A stretch of DNA of 64,000 bases from Alopecurus myosuroides (taxonomy: Eukaryota > Streptophyta > Magnoliopsida > Poales > Poaceae): contig CM054060.1 in assembly GCA_028641055.1 (NCBI GenBank), positions 239,844,833-239,908,832 of the forward strand, in the 5' to 3' direction. The first letter of the stretch is position 1. The number at the start of each line of letters is the position of its first letter. The position numbers were made by a program, and so were the translations under genes. The notes under the pieces were generated by a model. It was not told where the DNA came from and searched no databases. It saw nothing but the letters and a program-made list of their open reading frames with translations. Of the stretch, positions 43,401 to 54,591 are shown piece after piece.

Positions 43401-45125
43401 TGCTACCACTGCGCTGATCGACTGCTTGTGATACGAGGAGGGACGCAGTTAAGGTAAAATAACAGGCGAGGTTTAACTGAACTTCGAACCGAACAGCTAT
43501 CTCTGAACCTGACGAACAACGCCATGTTCGATCGGACAACCGCGGCGACCAGCGAGCGGCGGACGGCGGCGATTGGGCGCGGCCACGCATCACAGAGCAA
43601 GAGGAAGGCGGGGCCTAGGCCAGGAAGGATCGGAGGGAGAGGGAAGGAGCAGTGGCGACTGCTCACCACGGTTCAGGTCGAGGAAGGCGCTCGGAGAGGT
43701 GGCCGTCGGTGTGGACAAAACGGCGATGGCGTGGGCACTCCGGTTGCTCCCAGCAACCGGCGAGGGGACGGAGAGGTAGCTGGAGCACGCTCGTATCCAT
43801 TCCCGCCCTCCGGGCTCCTCGGAGAGGGCCACCTCGGTGGCGCCATGGAGGCAAAAATTCGGCCACGAAGGGCTCGGTGGTGAGGTTCAGTGTTGAGATT
43901 CAGAGCAGAGGGAGAGGCTTGGTGGCGATGGAAGATGGCGGCGATGGAGGGTTAGGGCTAGGGTTACGTAGCGGCTAGGGCAGAGGGAGGTAGATATAGT
44001 GGTCTCCGGGCTTGTACGGCGACGCATCGAGGGAGGGGGAAGAGATCGGGTGGTGGTGAGCATGTTCGTACAGAACGTGACCTCACCGAGGTAGGTGACA
44101 GCGACAGAGAGAAGGGGTATTGGGCTGGTTGGAAGTGGGCTGGGCTTGTTTTAGTTGCTGCTGCCATTTTTCTCCTTTGCTATTTTATTTTTTGTACTAT
44201 TTTTTTTTGTAGCATATGCTTTAGGAAGAAAACATTAGGGTTTAGATTAGAGAAAAATTTGAAAAATTTAGGATAAGTTCCTTAGGCCAAATGCAACCAT
44301 TTGGTAATTTTCATTTTTCAAAATTTTAACATTTGGTTGATTTTTGAAATTAGAACCAAATTTGAGTGAAATGGTTAATATTAATAAACATTAATAAAAT
44401 CAACCAATTAAATAGGGTAACCCCTAAGGTATTTAGACAAATTGAAATGATTTGTTTTGGCATCAACATAAACTCAAAATGGTTCTGATTTGGTGCTTTG
44501 TTTGGAATATAAACCAAATTAGATTATTTTGAATAATTAAAATGATTATTAAGTCAACACTTTAATAGAATGACCCAAGTGATTTAATTGGAAACAAAAG
44601 ATCATAAATGCTTTGGGTTATTATTTTTATACTTTCACATTGGGTTCTGTTTGGAACACATGGTTTGAATTTGGAATATTTTGTTAATTAATATAGAAAA
44701 CAACAACTTAATAGGGTGGACCCTATTATTAATGTGATTAAGGTGAGTTGATTGGTTTGGAGATTTTCATAATTCCAAAGAAGGTGCTGTTGATGTTTTG
44801 CTTTGAATTTGAAACCAATTTGGAATTAATTAGTGAAAATAAAGGCACCATTTTATTAGTTGATCAACAAGGAATAAAATGGAACAATTTGGTTGTTTTC
44901 ATTTGAAATAACATTTTGGAAATTGTAACATCACAAGGATGAAACAAAAGGTTTGAATTTTGGTTTGGAATTCAAATAGAAAACAAAGGAAAACAACTGA
45001 AAACAGTTGGAAAACAAATGGAAAACAAACAAAACAAATGCAACCAACATGATGCCATGATGCAAAACATAAAATAACAGAGAGCAAACATTCTAAAGGC
45101 TATTTTTCAGACTTGGGATGTTACA
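40489..45125 (-). repeat. Inner element left (3') LTR, 4637 bp
   Basis: It reads TGTCGCACCCTG to GATGTTACA on the plus strand. It is AT-rich apart from a GC-rich block at about 43200-44110. It differs from the other LTR at about six positions: near 40905, 41450, 41850, one base missing near 43340, 44796 and 44871. Open frames within it recur in the other LTR and have no recognisable domain. Confidence 0.95.
43352..43420 (-). other. tRNA-like sequence in the inner left LTR (box A and box B)
   Basis: On the minus strand CAGCGCAGTGGTAGC (near 43416-43402) resembles a D-arm/box A, and GGTTCGAGCCC (43373-43363) inside GCGGGTTCGAGCCCCGC is a perfect T-arm/box B. They are about 31 nt apart, normal for a tRNA. 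The expected 5' acceptor strand does not pair with the 3' side, and no clear anticodon stem forms. It is therefore a tRNA remnant or a SINE head rather than a working tRNA. It lies in the sense orientation of the element. Confidence 0.55.
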
Positions 45126-45664
45126 AAACGCCCCCCCTTGAAGGAATCGCGCCCCGAGATTCCTACTGAGAAAAGAAAAGGTCCGGAAACTTCTTGGGAA
45201 GATCTTCTTGAGCTTTGACACGTGAAACACATCGTGCACAGTGGATAGACGTCAGGGAATTTGCAAACCACCGGAACATTTTCAAGTAAAGGGAGAGGTT
45301 TTGTATTGAGGGTGTATAGCTGAATGGAACTTGATTCATTTGTAGAATAGATTATCTGGCTAGAATGGTGGAACAGAGTTATTGACATCAATGCAACACC
45401 AAGAATAACATCAATGTCAGAATCATCAACATGAGAGTAACGAGGAATATGTGGCCTCCCATTAGAATTGGATTGAGATTCCGGAGAGTGAACAGAGATT
45501 TGATTGTTTAGTGGAACCAGAACTATGTTGTATGTTGTTGAAAAGATTGTTGACACAAAGGAATGTGATGCTCCGGTCTGAAACAACACTTTAGCTGGAT
45601 AAGAGTTTACGAGGAAGTTTTGATTAGACGCCGGTAGAAAAATTGAATTGGAAAACAACAACAA
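45107..45664 (-). pseudogene. Protease remnant joined to the end of an integrase region (inner element)
   Basis: The frame contains NSYPAKVLFQTGASHSFVS, recognisable as the retropepsin active-site block of chromoviruses, but Gln stands where the catalytic Asp is expected. A weak DSDIDVILG block and VVCKFPDVYP, the approach to RT, follow. In a shifted frame the sequence then reads TVHDVFHVSKLKKIF, which belongs to the C-terminal end of the integrase region. RT, RNase H and the integrase core are therefore missing. No functional protein is expected. The shift occurs near 45240. Confidence 0.75.
45126..45143 (-). promoter_or_regulatory. Polypurine tract of the inner element
   Basis: The minus strand reads AAGGGGGGGCGTTT immediately before the LTR start TGTAACATCCC. 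This is the expected plus-strand primer position and confirms the minus orientation. Confidence 0.7.
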
Positions 45665-46119
45665 GATTTGAACGGACGAAAAGGATGTTTAGACGAACAG
45701 GATAACGAAGCAACACCGGGAAAACGAGATCAAAACTCCTGAGGTACTACGGAAAACCCATCCGGGCTTCTAAAGGATCAATATCTACTGCTTAAGGAAT
45801 AGAGGATCTGTTTCCGGGGCTTACAAGCCTCCGTTCTCAATCATGAGTAGGCAACATGATAAATCATGTCAGCACCACCTCCATTCCTATGGACTAGTAG
45901 ATATAACCATCCTAGAGAAACCAGAATACGTGAAATCCTAACTTGAAAGTTTAGATGAGAAGGGAAAAAATCAACGTTGCACTTCCTTACCAGAAAAGGG
46001 AGGGTGGGTGGGGAAAGAAGAAAAAGAACAGAATTCCTACTCTCACGTTTCATTTTTCCTATATAGCTACAAAATAGTTTCTAGACTCAACTGCGACCAG
46101 TAAAAAGGGATCCTACAGG
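45665..46119 (-). other. Inner element leader, no gene seen
   Basis: This stretch lies between the PBS and the protease remnant. It holds one unremarkable minus-strand open frame (45841-46053) without a domain. A Gag is not recognisable. Confidence 0.55.
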
Positions 46120-46125
46120 CAGACA

Positions 46126-46138
46126 GGCTCTGATACCA
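46126..46138 (-). promoter_or_regulatory. Primer binding site of the inner element (initiator Met tRNA)
   Basis: The minus strand reads TGGTATCAGAGCC, the standard complement of the plant initiator-methionine tRNA 3' end, two bases from the LTR end GGGTGCGACA. Confidence 0.92.
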
Positions 46139-46140
46139 TT

Positions 46141-49100
46141 TGTCGCACCCTGATTTCTAGGGGATACTCACCGTACGAACTGGATAGCAGATGCTTGGAT
46201 TATGGGGCATAACTGCTCCCACGTCCCAGCTTCCTGGTAGGCCTGCGCTTATGCGCGACAACACAAGCCCTGCTATTCCATCGTCGATGTAAACTATCCA
46301 CTAGAGATCAAAGGCACTTCCGTCGACGTACTTCAAACCATACACACATGGTACGTCAACGGCGTTTAACAAGTGATATCACAACAGATCTCTACGACAC
46401 AAAAGATTGAAATAAGTTGCAAATGGCTCTCATTAGAGCAGAGATAGCAAATACAATCATTCAGAGGGCACATGCCCCAACAATACATCATTACAATACA
46501 GCGGAAGCATTCAACATGTCTGAGTACAGACAAGAACCAAATAGGCCTAAGAGGCCGGGAACAAACAGACGGAGCCCATCCACGAAGTCTCGGATCCTGC
46601 CCGGGTCCGCTATCTACTCGTCAGCAGTCTCGGCATACTCCACGTAGTTGCCACCATGTAGATCTTCGGAAACGTAGGTCTGCGGAAACCACAGCCCCAA
46701 AGGGGTCAGTACATAAACGTACTGGCAAGCAAGACTCACAATTCACCAAAGTGTAACCCGTCAACACCAAGTACAGATGCCTTGGGTTCAACGGAAGAGA
46801 GGGGATATAAAAGATGCTGCACTGGCTGCACTAACCAACTACAGAGATTCTACCACTTCCGGCTAACAGAAAGGAGATAAGATCGAGGATTGTAACCAAC
46901 TGAAAGATAACTTCTAACAAACCCATCCTGGATCTCGCCCCTTATCCAAAGAAGCAATCCGAGGATAACTCACACAGTTGAAATAAGGTGAATCAAGTTA
47001 TTGTGTGAATAACCTGTTACTAGTCAAGTTATTAACCATTGGGTGAAGCATGATTGATCATTATGTTTAAGTTGTCCTGAGTACTTGTTAGCCAGTACTT
47101 TCACCAAGTAATCCATAACCGCGGAAAACACGGCTTCTCGAGAAGATTATCCCTGCAGGGTTGCACCAATTTGGCCGTACACTCATGAATGGCCCGCCAG
47201 ATGGGAGATCACCCCACCAAGCGGGGCACTCAACACAACCAACCATTCTTCGCATCAAGCCCAAAGCACCTTGGGCGCACGGCTAATCAAGCCCAGAAGA
47301 AAATGGACCATCATAGCACTCTAAGACCGTGTCCCCCTATATGCCGACTACGAAAGTTCCACCCTGCGCTGGGCTCGCAAAAACATGCATGCGGCAAATG
47401 GAAAACACGAACTAAATGAGGCGATTTGGACGAGATGCGAATCAGGTCAAGTTGAGGGGGGCGCCCATACTCGCTTCCCAAATGCGGGTAGTGCGCTCAT
47501 TATGGATCAGTAGACAAGACCCTTTTCCTATTAGGGTCGACACTAGCAGGCTCCAAAACCTCTCATGGGCCTCCTGCCGGTGCCTTATCATCAAATTTAT
47601 TATTAATAGTAACATTAGCATGATTGATTGATTAAACATCGAGCCCCCACAACGTAATAGATAATAGTAACATAAAGTAACGGATAACAGACTCGAGCAA
47701 AAGCAACCTAAGCATGCTAGTAAGACACTGGCCCAAACAATGGGATGTAGGAAGGGAGGTGAGGCAATATCAGGTTTAAGGGATTCATGTGATGGGTTCG
47801 TAACAGAACAACTACTACTAAGGCTAGCAGAAAAGAACAACGGAAAGTATCGGTAACCAATGTTGAAAGGAACACAGTGGTTCATGTGAGTGATAACTTG
47901 CCTGCAAAACCCAGTAGCCTGGTACTGAGCTAACTCCTTAGAAGGGGTGTCGTAAGTATCGTCGGTCTCAACGTCGTCGTATATCCGAGAAGAAGCAAAC
48001 AAACATTGCAGAAAGATAAGCAATCATTATCATGGCATAGTGCACAATCAAATATGATGCATGTCATGTTAATAGATGCAACAAAATAAACTAGTTGATA
48101 AGATAGCACAATTTAAATGGACAAATATGCAACTTTGAGTTGCATATGAAAAGCCCATGGATTTTGGGTGGATCATTTGTTTTCCAACTAATGAACAGGT
48201 GCTAGTGGTTTAACATGATGCATGCAACAGGAAAACAGCAAAATAACAACATAAGAATCAAATTTAAATAGGGTGTAGCAATTTAGAAGTTTATTAGTAA
48301 TTTAGGGAAATTTTGGGTGCATTAAAGGTGACACACAAGTAATTGTTGTTTTCAACCATTTAAATTGTTCAAAACAAATAACAAAGTTGATATTTGAATA
48401 GATCAACAAATTTTGGTTGGATTACATGTTTCACATGTTGAAATTGGACTTAGGATTATTTAATTATGAATTAAACAATATTGAACAATTTTTAAGTGCA
48501 TTAAACAAGATTTAAATTGTTTAGGCAATTTAAATTGTTCAAACCAGAAAACAAAATTTATATTTGAATAGAGTATTCAAAAAGGTGTGAAAAACATATT
48601 TTATTTGACTTATTTGGAAAAGGTATGAATTAGTTATGAATTATTACAAAATACAATTGAATTATTCAAATTTGAATTTTAAATGTTTTTGGAAAAGTCA
48701 AAACAGAACACAAATAAGTTATTTGGAAAGAGTATGAAATTTGGGGCAGAAATCATATACAAGTTTTATTTATTGGACTTATGGTTTAAAAGTTATTGAT
48801 TTTTAAAGTTAATGCTTTATTCTGCCAATTAAAAAGAAATTTGGAATTTTAGAAAATTGGCACTGAGACATTTGCTACCGAGCAGCTATCTACCCACTGC
48901 CCCTGCCGCGTGGGCCAGAGGGGCCAGCGGGGCACGCGCGTGGCAACCACCGCGGCTGACGGGTGGGCCACTGGCGCAGGGGAAGAAAACCCAAAGGAAA
49001 AAGGGGGGCGCAGCGGGGCTCGAACCCGCAACCTAGCCTCGCGCGCGGGCAGCTGCTACCACTGCGCTGATCGACTGCTTGTGATACGAGGAGGGACGCA

Positions 49101-50778
49101 GTTAAGGTAAAATAACAGGCGAGGTTTAACTGAACTTCGAACCGAACAGCTATCTCTGAACCTGACGAACAACGCCATGTTCGATCGGACAACCGCGGCG
49201 ACCAGCGAGCGGCGGACGGCGGCGATTGGGCGCGGCCACGCATCACAGAGCAAGAGGAAGGCGGGGCCTAGGCCAGGAAGGATCGGAGGGAGAGGGAAGG
49301 AGCAGTGGCGACTGCTCACCACGGTTCAGGTCGAGGAAGGCGCTCGGAGAGGTGGCCGTCGGTGTGGACAAAACGGCGATGGCGTGGGCACTCCGGTTGC
49401 TCCCAGCAACCGGCGAGGGGACGGAGAGGTAGCTGGAGCACGCTCGTATCCATTCCCGCCCTCCGGGCTCCTCGGAGAGGGCCACCTCGGTGGCGCCATG
49501 GAGGCAAAAATTCGGCCACGAAGGGCTCGGTGGTGAGGTTCAGTGTTGAGATTCAGAGCAGAGGGAGAGGCTTGGTGGCGATGGAAGATGGCGGCGATGG
49601 AGGGTTAGGGCTAGGGTTACGTAGCGGCTAGGGCAGAGGGAGGTAGATATAGTGGTCTCCGGGCTTGTACGGCGACGCATCGAGGGAGGGGGAAGAGATC
49701 GGGTGGTGGTGAGCATGTTCGTACAGAACGTGACCTCACCGAGGTAGGTGACAGCGACAGAGAGAAGGGGTATTGGGCTGGTTGGAAGTGGGCTGGGCTT
49801 GTTTTAGTTGCTGCTGCCATTTTTCTCCTTTGCTATTTTATTTTTTGTACTATTTTTTTTTGTAGCATATGCTTTAGGAAGAAAACATTAGGGTTTAGAT
49901 TAGAGAAAAATTTGAAAAATTTAGGATAAGTTCCTTAGGCCAAATGCAACCATTTGGTAATTTTCATTTTTCAAAATTTTAACATTTGGTTGATTTTTGA
50001 AATTAGAACCAAATTTGAGTGAAATGGTTAATATTAATAAACATTAATAAAATCAACCAATTAAATAGGGTAACCCCTAAGGTATTTAGACAAATTGAAA
50101 TGATTTGTTTTGGCATCAACATAAACTCAAAATGGTTCTGATTTGGTGCTTTGTTTGGAATATAAACCAAATTAGATTATTTTGAATAATTAAAATGATT
50201 ATTAAGTCAACACTTTAATAGAATGACCCAAGTGATTTAATTGGAAACAAAAGATCATAAATGCTTTGGGTTATTATTTTTATACTTTCACATTGGGTTC
50301 TGTTTGGAACACATGGTTTGAATTTGGAATATTTTGTTAATTAATATAGAAAACAACAACTTAATAGGGTGGACCCTATTATTAATGTGATTAAGGTGAG
50401 TTGATTGGTTTGGAGATTTTCATAATTCCAAAGAAGGTGCTGTTGATGTTTGGCTTTGAATTTGAAACCAATTTGGAATTAATTAGTGAAAATAAAGGCA
50501 CCATTTTATTAGTTGATCAACATGGAATAAAATGGAACAATTTGGTTGTTTTCATTTGAAATAACATTTTGGAAATTGTAACATCACAAGGATGAAACAA
50601 AAGGTTTGAATTTTGGTTTGGAATTCAAATAGAAAACAAAGGAAAACAACTGAAAACAGTTGGAAAACAAATGGAAAACAAACAAAACAAATGCAACCAA
50701 CATGATGCCATGATGCAAAACATAAAATAACAGAGAGCAAACATTCTAAAGGCTATTTTTCAGACTTGGGATGTTACA
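46141..50778 (-). repeat. Inner element right (5') LTR, 4638 bp
   Basis: It is nearly identical to 40489-45125 and one base longer because of an extra C near 48991. It is followed by CTTGC, the target duplication. In the element's orientation this is the 5' LTR and would carry the promoter. I could not single out one convincing TATA box in its AT-rich sequence. Confidence 0.95.
49005..49073 (-). other. tRNA-like sequence in the inner right LTR
   Basis: Second copy of the box A/box B segment described in the left LTR, offset by 5653 bp, with no base difference seen in the boxes. Conservation only reflects the young age of the element. Confidence 0.55.
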
Positions 50779-50918
50779 CTTGCAGTACATCTACCACACA
50801 AAGTGTGTGCATGTTTGCAATATATTATGGCTAAAGAAGTAGCATATGTTGTTTCACTAGATTATTTATTTGATGTTTTGTGTGAACCAACTCCTTGTGT
50901 GCTTGTTACCTATTTTTG

Positions 50919-51290
50919 TGCTATGATTGTGTTGAGTCCAGTACCATTTTGGTACTGTGATTTATATGCTACTATCTTCAGTAACTTGCATGTGATCTTA
51001 TAGCAAAGCATGAGTAGCATTTGTTATTGTTCTAGTGTTTATTCTTTGGGATTATTGTGAGGGCTAGATCCTTGTGTTAATACCTTGATAATTTTTGTGC
51101 TATGTTTGCTATAGATCCAGTACCATTTTGGTACTGTTATTTTGATGTTTTTGTCTTGATAGCTTGCATGTATTTTTTTTTAGGTGAAGCATGTGTAGGT
51201 TTTGTTATTCTTATGCACTAGTCTTGTATGTACTAGAATAAATAGCATTGTTTTATTTATTTTGCTATACTAATTTTTGTCATGAGTAAC
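50919..51290. repeat. Degenerate ~179-bp duplication with a conserved hairpin, in the outer left LTR
   Basis: CAGTACCATTTTGGTACTG occurs at 50939-50957 and again at 51118-51136. Each copy is preceded by TTTTGTGCTATG-type sequence and followed by a related AGCTTGCATGT/AACTTGCATGT segment. The surrounding units are diverged but the 19-bp palindromic core is identical in both. The right LTR has the same pair at 60681-60699 and 60860-60878. Confidence 0.7.
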
Positions 51291-54200
51291 CAGAGGCTTA
51301 GAACCTCATTTACCTTGATTTTAAATGGGCCCATAACCCACTGGTCCCATTGCATCTTGGTTGTGGATGAAAATTCCCAACTATGCACATGTGAGAAATT
51401 AACATGTTTTCATTATGTGGTTGATAGGAATATTTTCCACCATGGAAAATATAATGGTTTGTTTTCACTTATGCAAGTGAGAAGTTTATTTATTATAAGT
51501 ATCTACTAGTATGTTAGGTGTGATCCATTCGTTAGCATAATATTCCTTAGGAGTATCTTGTTAAGAGATTATTCACTATTGAGTGCTAAATTAAATTGTT
51601 TGCAAACAAAATGAATTCCTTTTGATTGATAGATTGTTTGTGGATGATTTTAAATTGAGTGTTTGGATTTTTGAAAAGGTTTAGATAACTTTTCTTTTGT
51701 TGCATAGCTACTGGTTGTGTAAGTTATACCTTGCTTGCTTGCTAGTAATTGTTTAAGAAAACCATAAATTGCTAGAATTTATTTATGCATGCTTAATAGT
51801 TGTTTCATGGGATTGTTTTGATGTTGTGCTTGCTAGCATGTGTAAGTTTTGTGTACTGTTATTAGGTACATTTTATGATCATGACTTGCTTGTTTAGAAT
51901 TAAGCATCATAGTAACATTGTTTGCTTCTCTAGTGTTGAACTAGTGTCCCCACTAGAAAATGGTGAATTTTGCTCTAGTGTTGTCATTTTTTGTCTTATG
52001 AGTGTATGAGTTTATTATAGCATATTTATGAAGTTATTACTTCTGTTATGATGCCATGAATCATTTAGTTTCTTGTGCTATAGTTGTAGAATACAAATAT
52101 TCCTTATAGCATGTTTGTATAGAATTTCCATACTAGTATGCTATGAGTGCAGTTTTGTTTTTATGTTATTTAATAAGATTATTGTCTTGAGTGAAGATTG
52201 TGTTTTAGACTATTTTTATGAATAGATTCATTGGTGATTAGCTACTGGTTGGTTGCTAAATTTTCATGATTGATGGATTCCAAAACTTCTAGTAAACAAT
52301 AACATAGTGAATAAATAGTCTATTCAATTGTGGTGTGTTTGCTTGTTGTTTGGATTTTCTTGGAATGTTTTACCTTAGCATGTGTTTATAATTGTGTTAT
52401 GATTTTGCTTAAGAGTATCTTGTGAAACTAAAACATCCAACTAAAATCATGAACGCATCAAGTGATAGTTGCTTGTGGTGAGTAATACCCACTGCCATGG
52501 GTATAATTCTGTCTGTTTGTTTTACCTTAGCAACCTAACCCTTTTCACCCACAAGCTATATTTTTAGCTTCTTATATATCTTGTTATGAGAGTGGTACAC
52601 CACTCCATATATGGTATGTATGATGTGGGATATGGTTTTCTAAACCATACTCAGTGCCTGACGACAGTTTTGGACCGTGAGAGTTATGTGAGATAGTTTT
52701 CGCGTTATTGTTTCGAGAGAACTCGAGAATGAACAATTGTTGCTGTATGTGTTTCTTAGCTTAGTTGTTTGTCTTTTAGACCTGAGTGTGTGTCTTTTAT
52801 TTCCTTTACGACGCTAGAACGCGAAGAAGGAGAAGAAGCAGTTGTGGAGCTGTGCGTCAAGTTCGATTTGCTTCAAGGCCAGGGACATTAAGAGACTTGA
52901 GGCAAGCATCCTGATTGCTTGCTGATACAATACTTACCATTATATATCATGCATGTTTTACCTCTGAAGTTTTACCAAAACTTGATTATCAAAACTATTT
53001 TTGATGTGGCTATTACTACTATACTAGTATATAGGTTACTATTATGCCAGTAGTTAAAACTTGGTAATACCAAGCCCATAGGCCACCTTATGGTATTTAT
53101 TACCATCAAATATACTAGTCCCTAAGTGGACACCCTAAAATTGTGATTCTACAAAACAAAGGCTTTACGGAAAAACCCGGAGAAAAGGCGGATCCTTGTT
53201 CTCCGGAGGAATGTGGAAGTGGTCATTTTTGAGAAAGTGGTGTTTTCAAAAATGACACATAACCTAGTCTTCGCCGGACAACCTTTACCGTACTGCCACC
53301 CTACCCCAACATGGGCACGGGGCTTAACTTGAAGTTTGTTCTTATTAGTGTGTGCTATCTCACTTGCTATAAGGGGCGTCGTACCCTCGAACCGAATGTC
53401 GTCAAAACTCCCAATGTTGAGGCATATAAAGTGTGGGATTAATTTTCCCTCCGGATGCATTCATTGAGGCTCCTGGCTAGGCAGGGTGGGACTTGATGAC
53501 GGGGAGAACAACCTCAATCGAGAGATAGGCATATACTAGCTTGAACATAGTGGATGGTTATGATCAGATACCTGATGTTTACATACTGTTGTTACAGTCC
53601 GTGGTTGTTTCACGGGAGGTGTACTGGATCTGGTGGATGTGTACACCTCTGCAGAGTACAACTTTTTCGAAGAAGCCGCGTCCTCGGATATGGACAGTTG
53701 AATGGCCATGTAGCTAGCATTGTGTCAATGTTTTCAAAAAGAAGTTTTTGAAAGGGAATTTTGGAAAGGAAGTGTTGAACTTGTGAAGTTCGGAAAGGAA
53801 TGGAAACTTATACCGTGGAGGTATCGTCGATGATGAAAAGCCAGATGATGTTATACAAAACAAAATTTTTTGCAAATAAAACCTTTTCTACTCTAAGCAA
53901 GAATTCTGGAAGCTGATTCCAAGAAGTTTTGCAAAGAGAAAATATTCTTTAACAAAGTTTTACAAAACCTCTTGTACATGCGATATCTACAAGAGAAATA
54001 AAACTATATTATTTTTCTTCTGAAGTATCTTCTTCAACGAAGATACAGATTAACCTGACTGCAACTGTGGTGTCATCTTATATGAACACCATTGATAGTG
54101 AACCCTATTTATAGCCTACCTATTCCACCATATAAGCATATTTGCATGTTGGTAAGTGACATGATGGATGTCTTGCTGAGTACATTCAAATGTACTCATT

Positions 54201-54578
54201 ATGGTTTCGCCCCTGGTATCTACTTATTAGATTTGGAGAAGGAGCCTCCAAAGGAGATCTACAAAGAGAAGTACGGAGCTGACGGCTTTGCAAACTAGGA
54301 TCGTCTCCGGGTCAGCAGCCTGTAGGTTAAGGCGTGACTTGGGCTCAACTACGTTGTGTTTTATTTGTCTTCCGCTGTGTTTGTTAAGTGCCTGCCCTTT
54401 TGGCAGTTGTGCTAGACTTGATCATGTGATCATTTGTGTAATACCTTTATGTATTCGTGTAATGGATGATGTATTTCTGTGTGCCAACTGTGTATGTTGT
54501 TCACGACTGATCTTTCTGGGATCGTGAATGTATGCATACGTAGGGTTTCAGACTGCCGGTCTGGGGTCCTTACAGAGT

Positions 54579-54591
54579 TGGTATCAGAGCC
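54579..54591 (+). promoter_or_regulatory. Primer binding site of the outer element (initiator Met tRNA)
   Basis: TGGTATCAGAGCC starts four bases after the LTR end CCTTACA. It is the standard initiator-methionine primer site of Tekay/Del elements. Imperfect copies of the LTR-end plus PBS phrase recur at 54786 and around 57210-57360. Confidence 0.92.

Larger units (their letters stand above)
40489..50778 (-). mobile_element. Inner large-LTR element, minus orientation, TSD CTTGC
   Basis: Two LTRs of 4637 and 4638 bp flank only 1015 bp of internal DNA. The target duplication CTTGC is at 40484-40488 and 50779-50783. The PBS next to the right LTR and a polypurine tract next to the left LTR, both on the minus strand, give the orientation. 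It lies in the left LTR of the outer element, and the right outer LTR keeps the uninterrupted site at about 60521-60525. On the minus strand the LTR begins TGTAACATCCCA, close to the outer TGTCACATCCCA, so the two elements are probably of the same clade. Confidence 0.95.
38101..54574 (+). repeat. Outer element left LTR, split by the inner element
   Basis: It starts TGTCACATCCCAG and ends GGGGTCCTTACA. The part 38101-40488 and the part 50779-54574 together match the right LTR from 58170 onward. Between them is the inner element plus one CTTGC duplication. A GC-rich block at about 39170-39880 is shared by both LTRs, and its long open frames are not conserved proteins. I counted about 17 substitutions, a few 1-2-base indels and one 31-bp indel against the right LTR over about 5.8 kb. 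Confidence 0.93.

Noticed and set aside
43352..43420. A functional tRNA gene
   Set aside because: Box A and box B are good, but the acceptor stem does not pair and no clear anticodon arm forms, so I list it only as tRNA-like.
43938..43975. Telomere-like phrases (GGGTTAGGGCTAGGGTT)
   Set aside because: Only a few imperfect repeats inside an LTR, present in both LTR copies. Not a telomere or interstitial telomeric array.
43205..44167. Cluster of overlapping GC-rich open frames on both strands, repeated at 48849-49820
   Set aside because: They are part of the inner element LTRs. Many overlapping frames on both strands reflect GC content, and no frame has a recognisable domain.
40489..50778. 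Apparent 4.6-kb segmental duplication in direct orientation
   Set aside because: PBS, polypurine tract, TG/CA ends and the CTTGC duplication show that the two copies are LTRs of one element.
53149..53460. 103-codon minus-strand frame conserved at 62892-63203
   Set aside because: Both copies are in the outer LTR. Identity reflects recent LTR origin and there is no domain.
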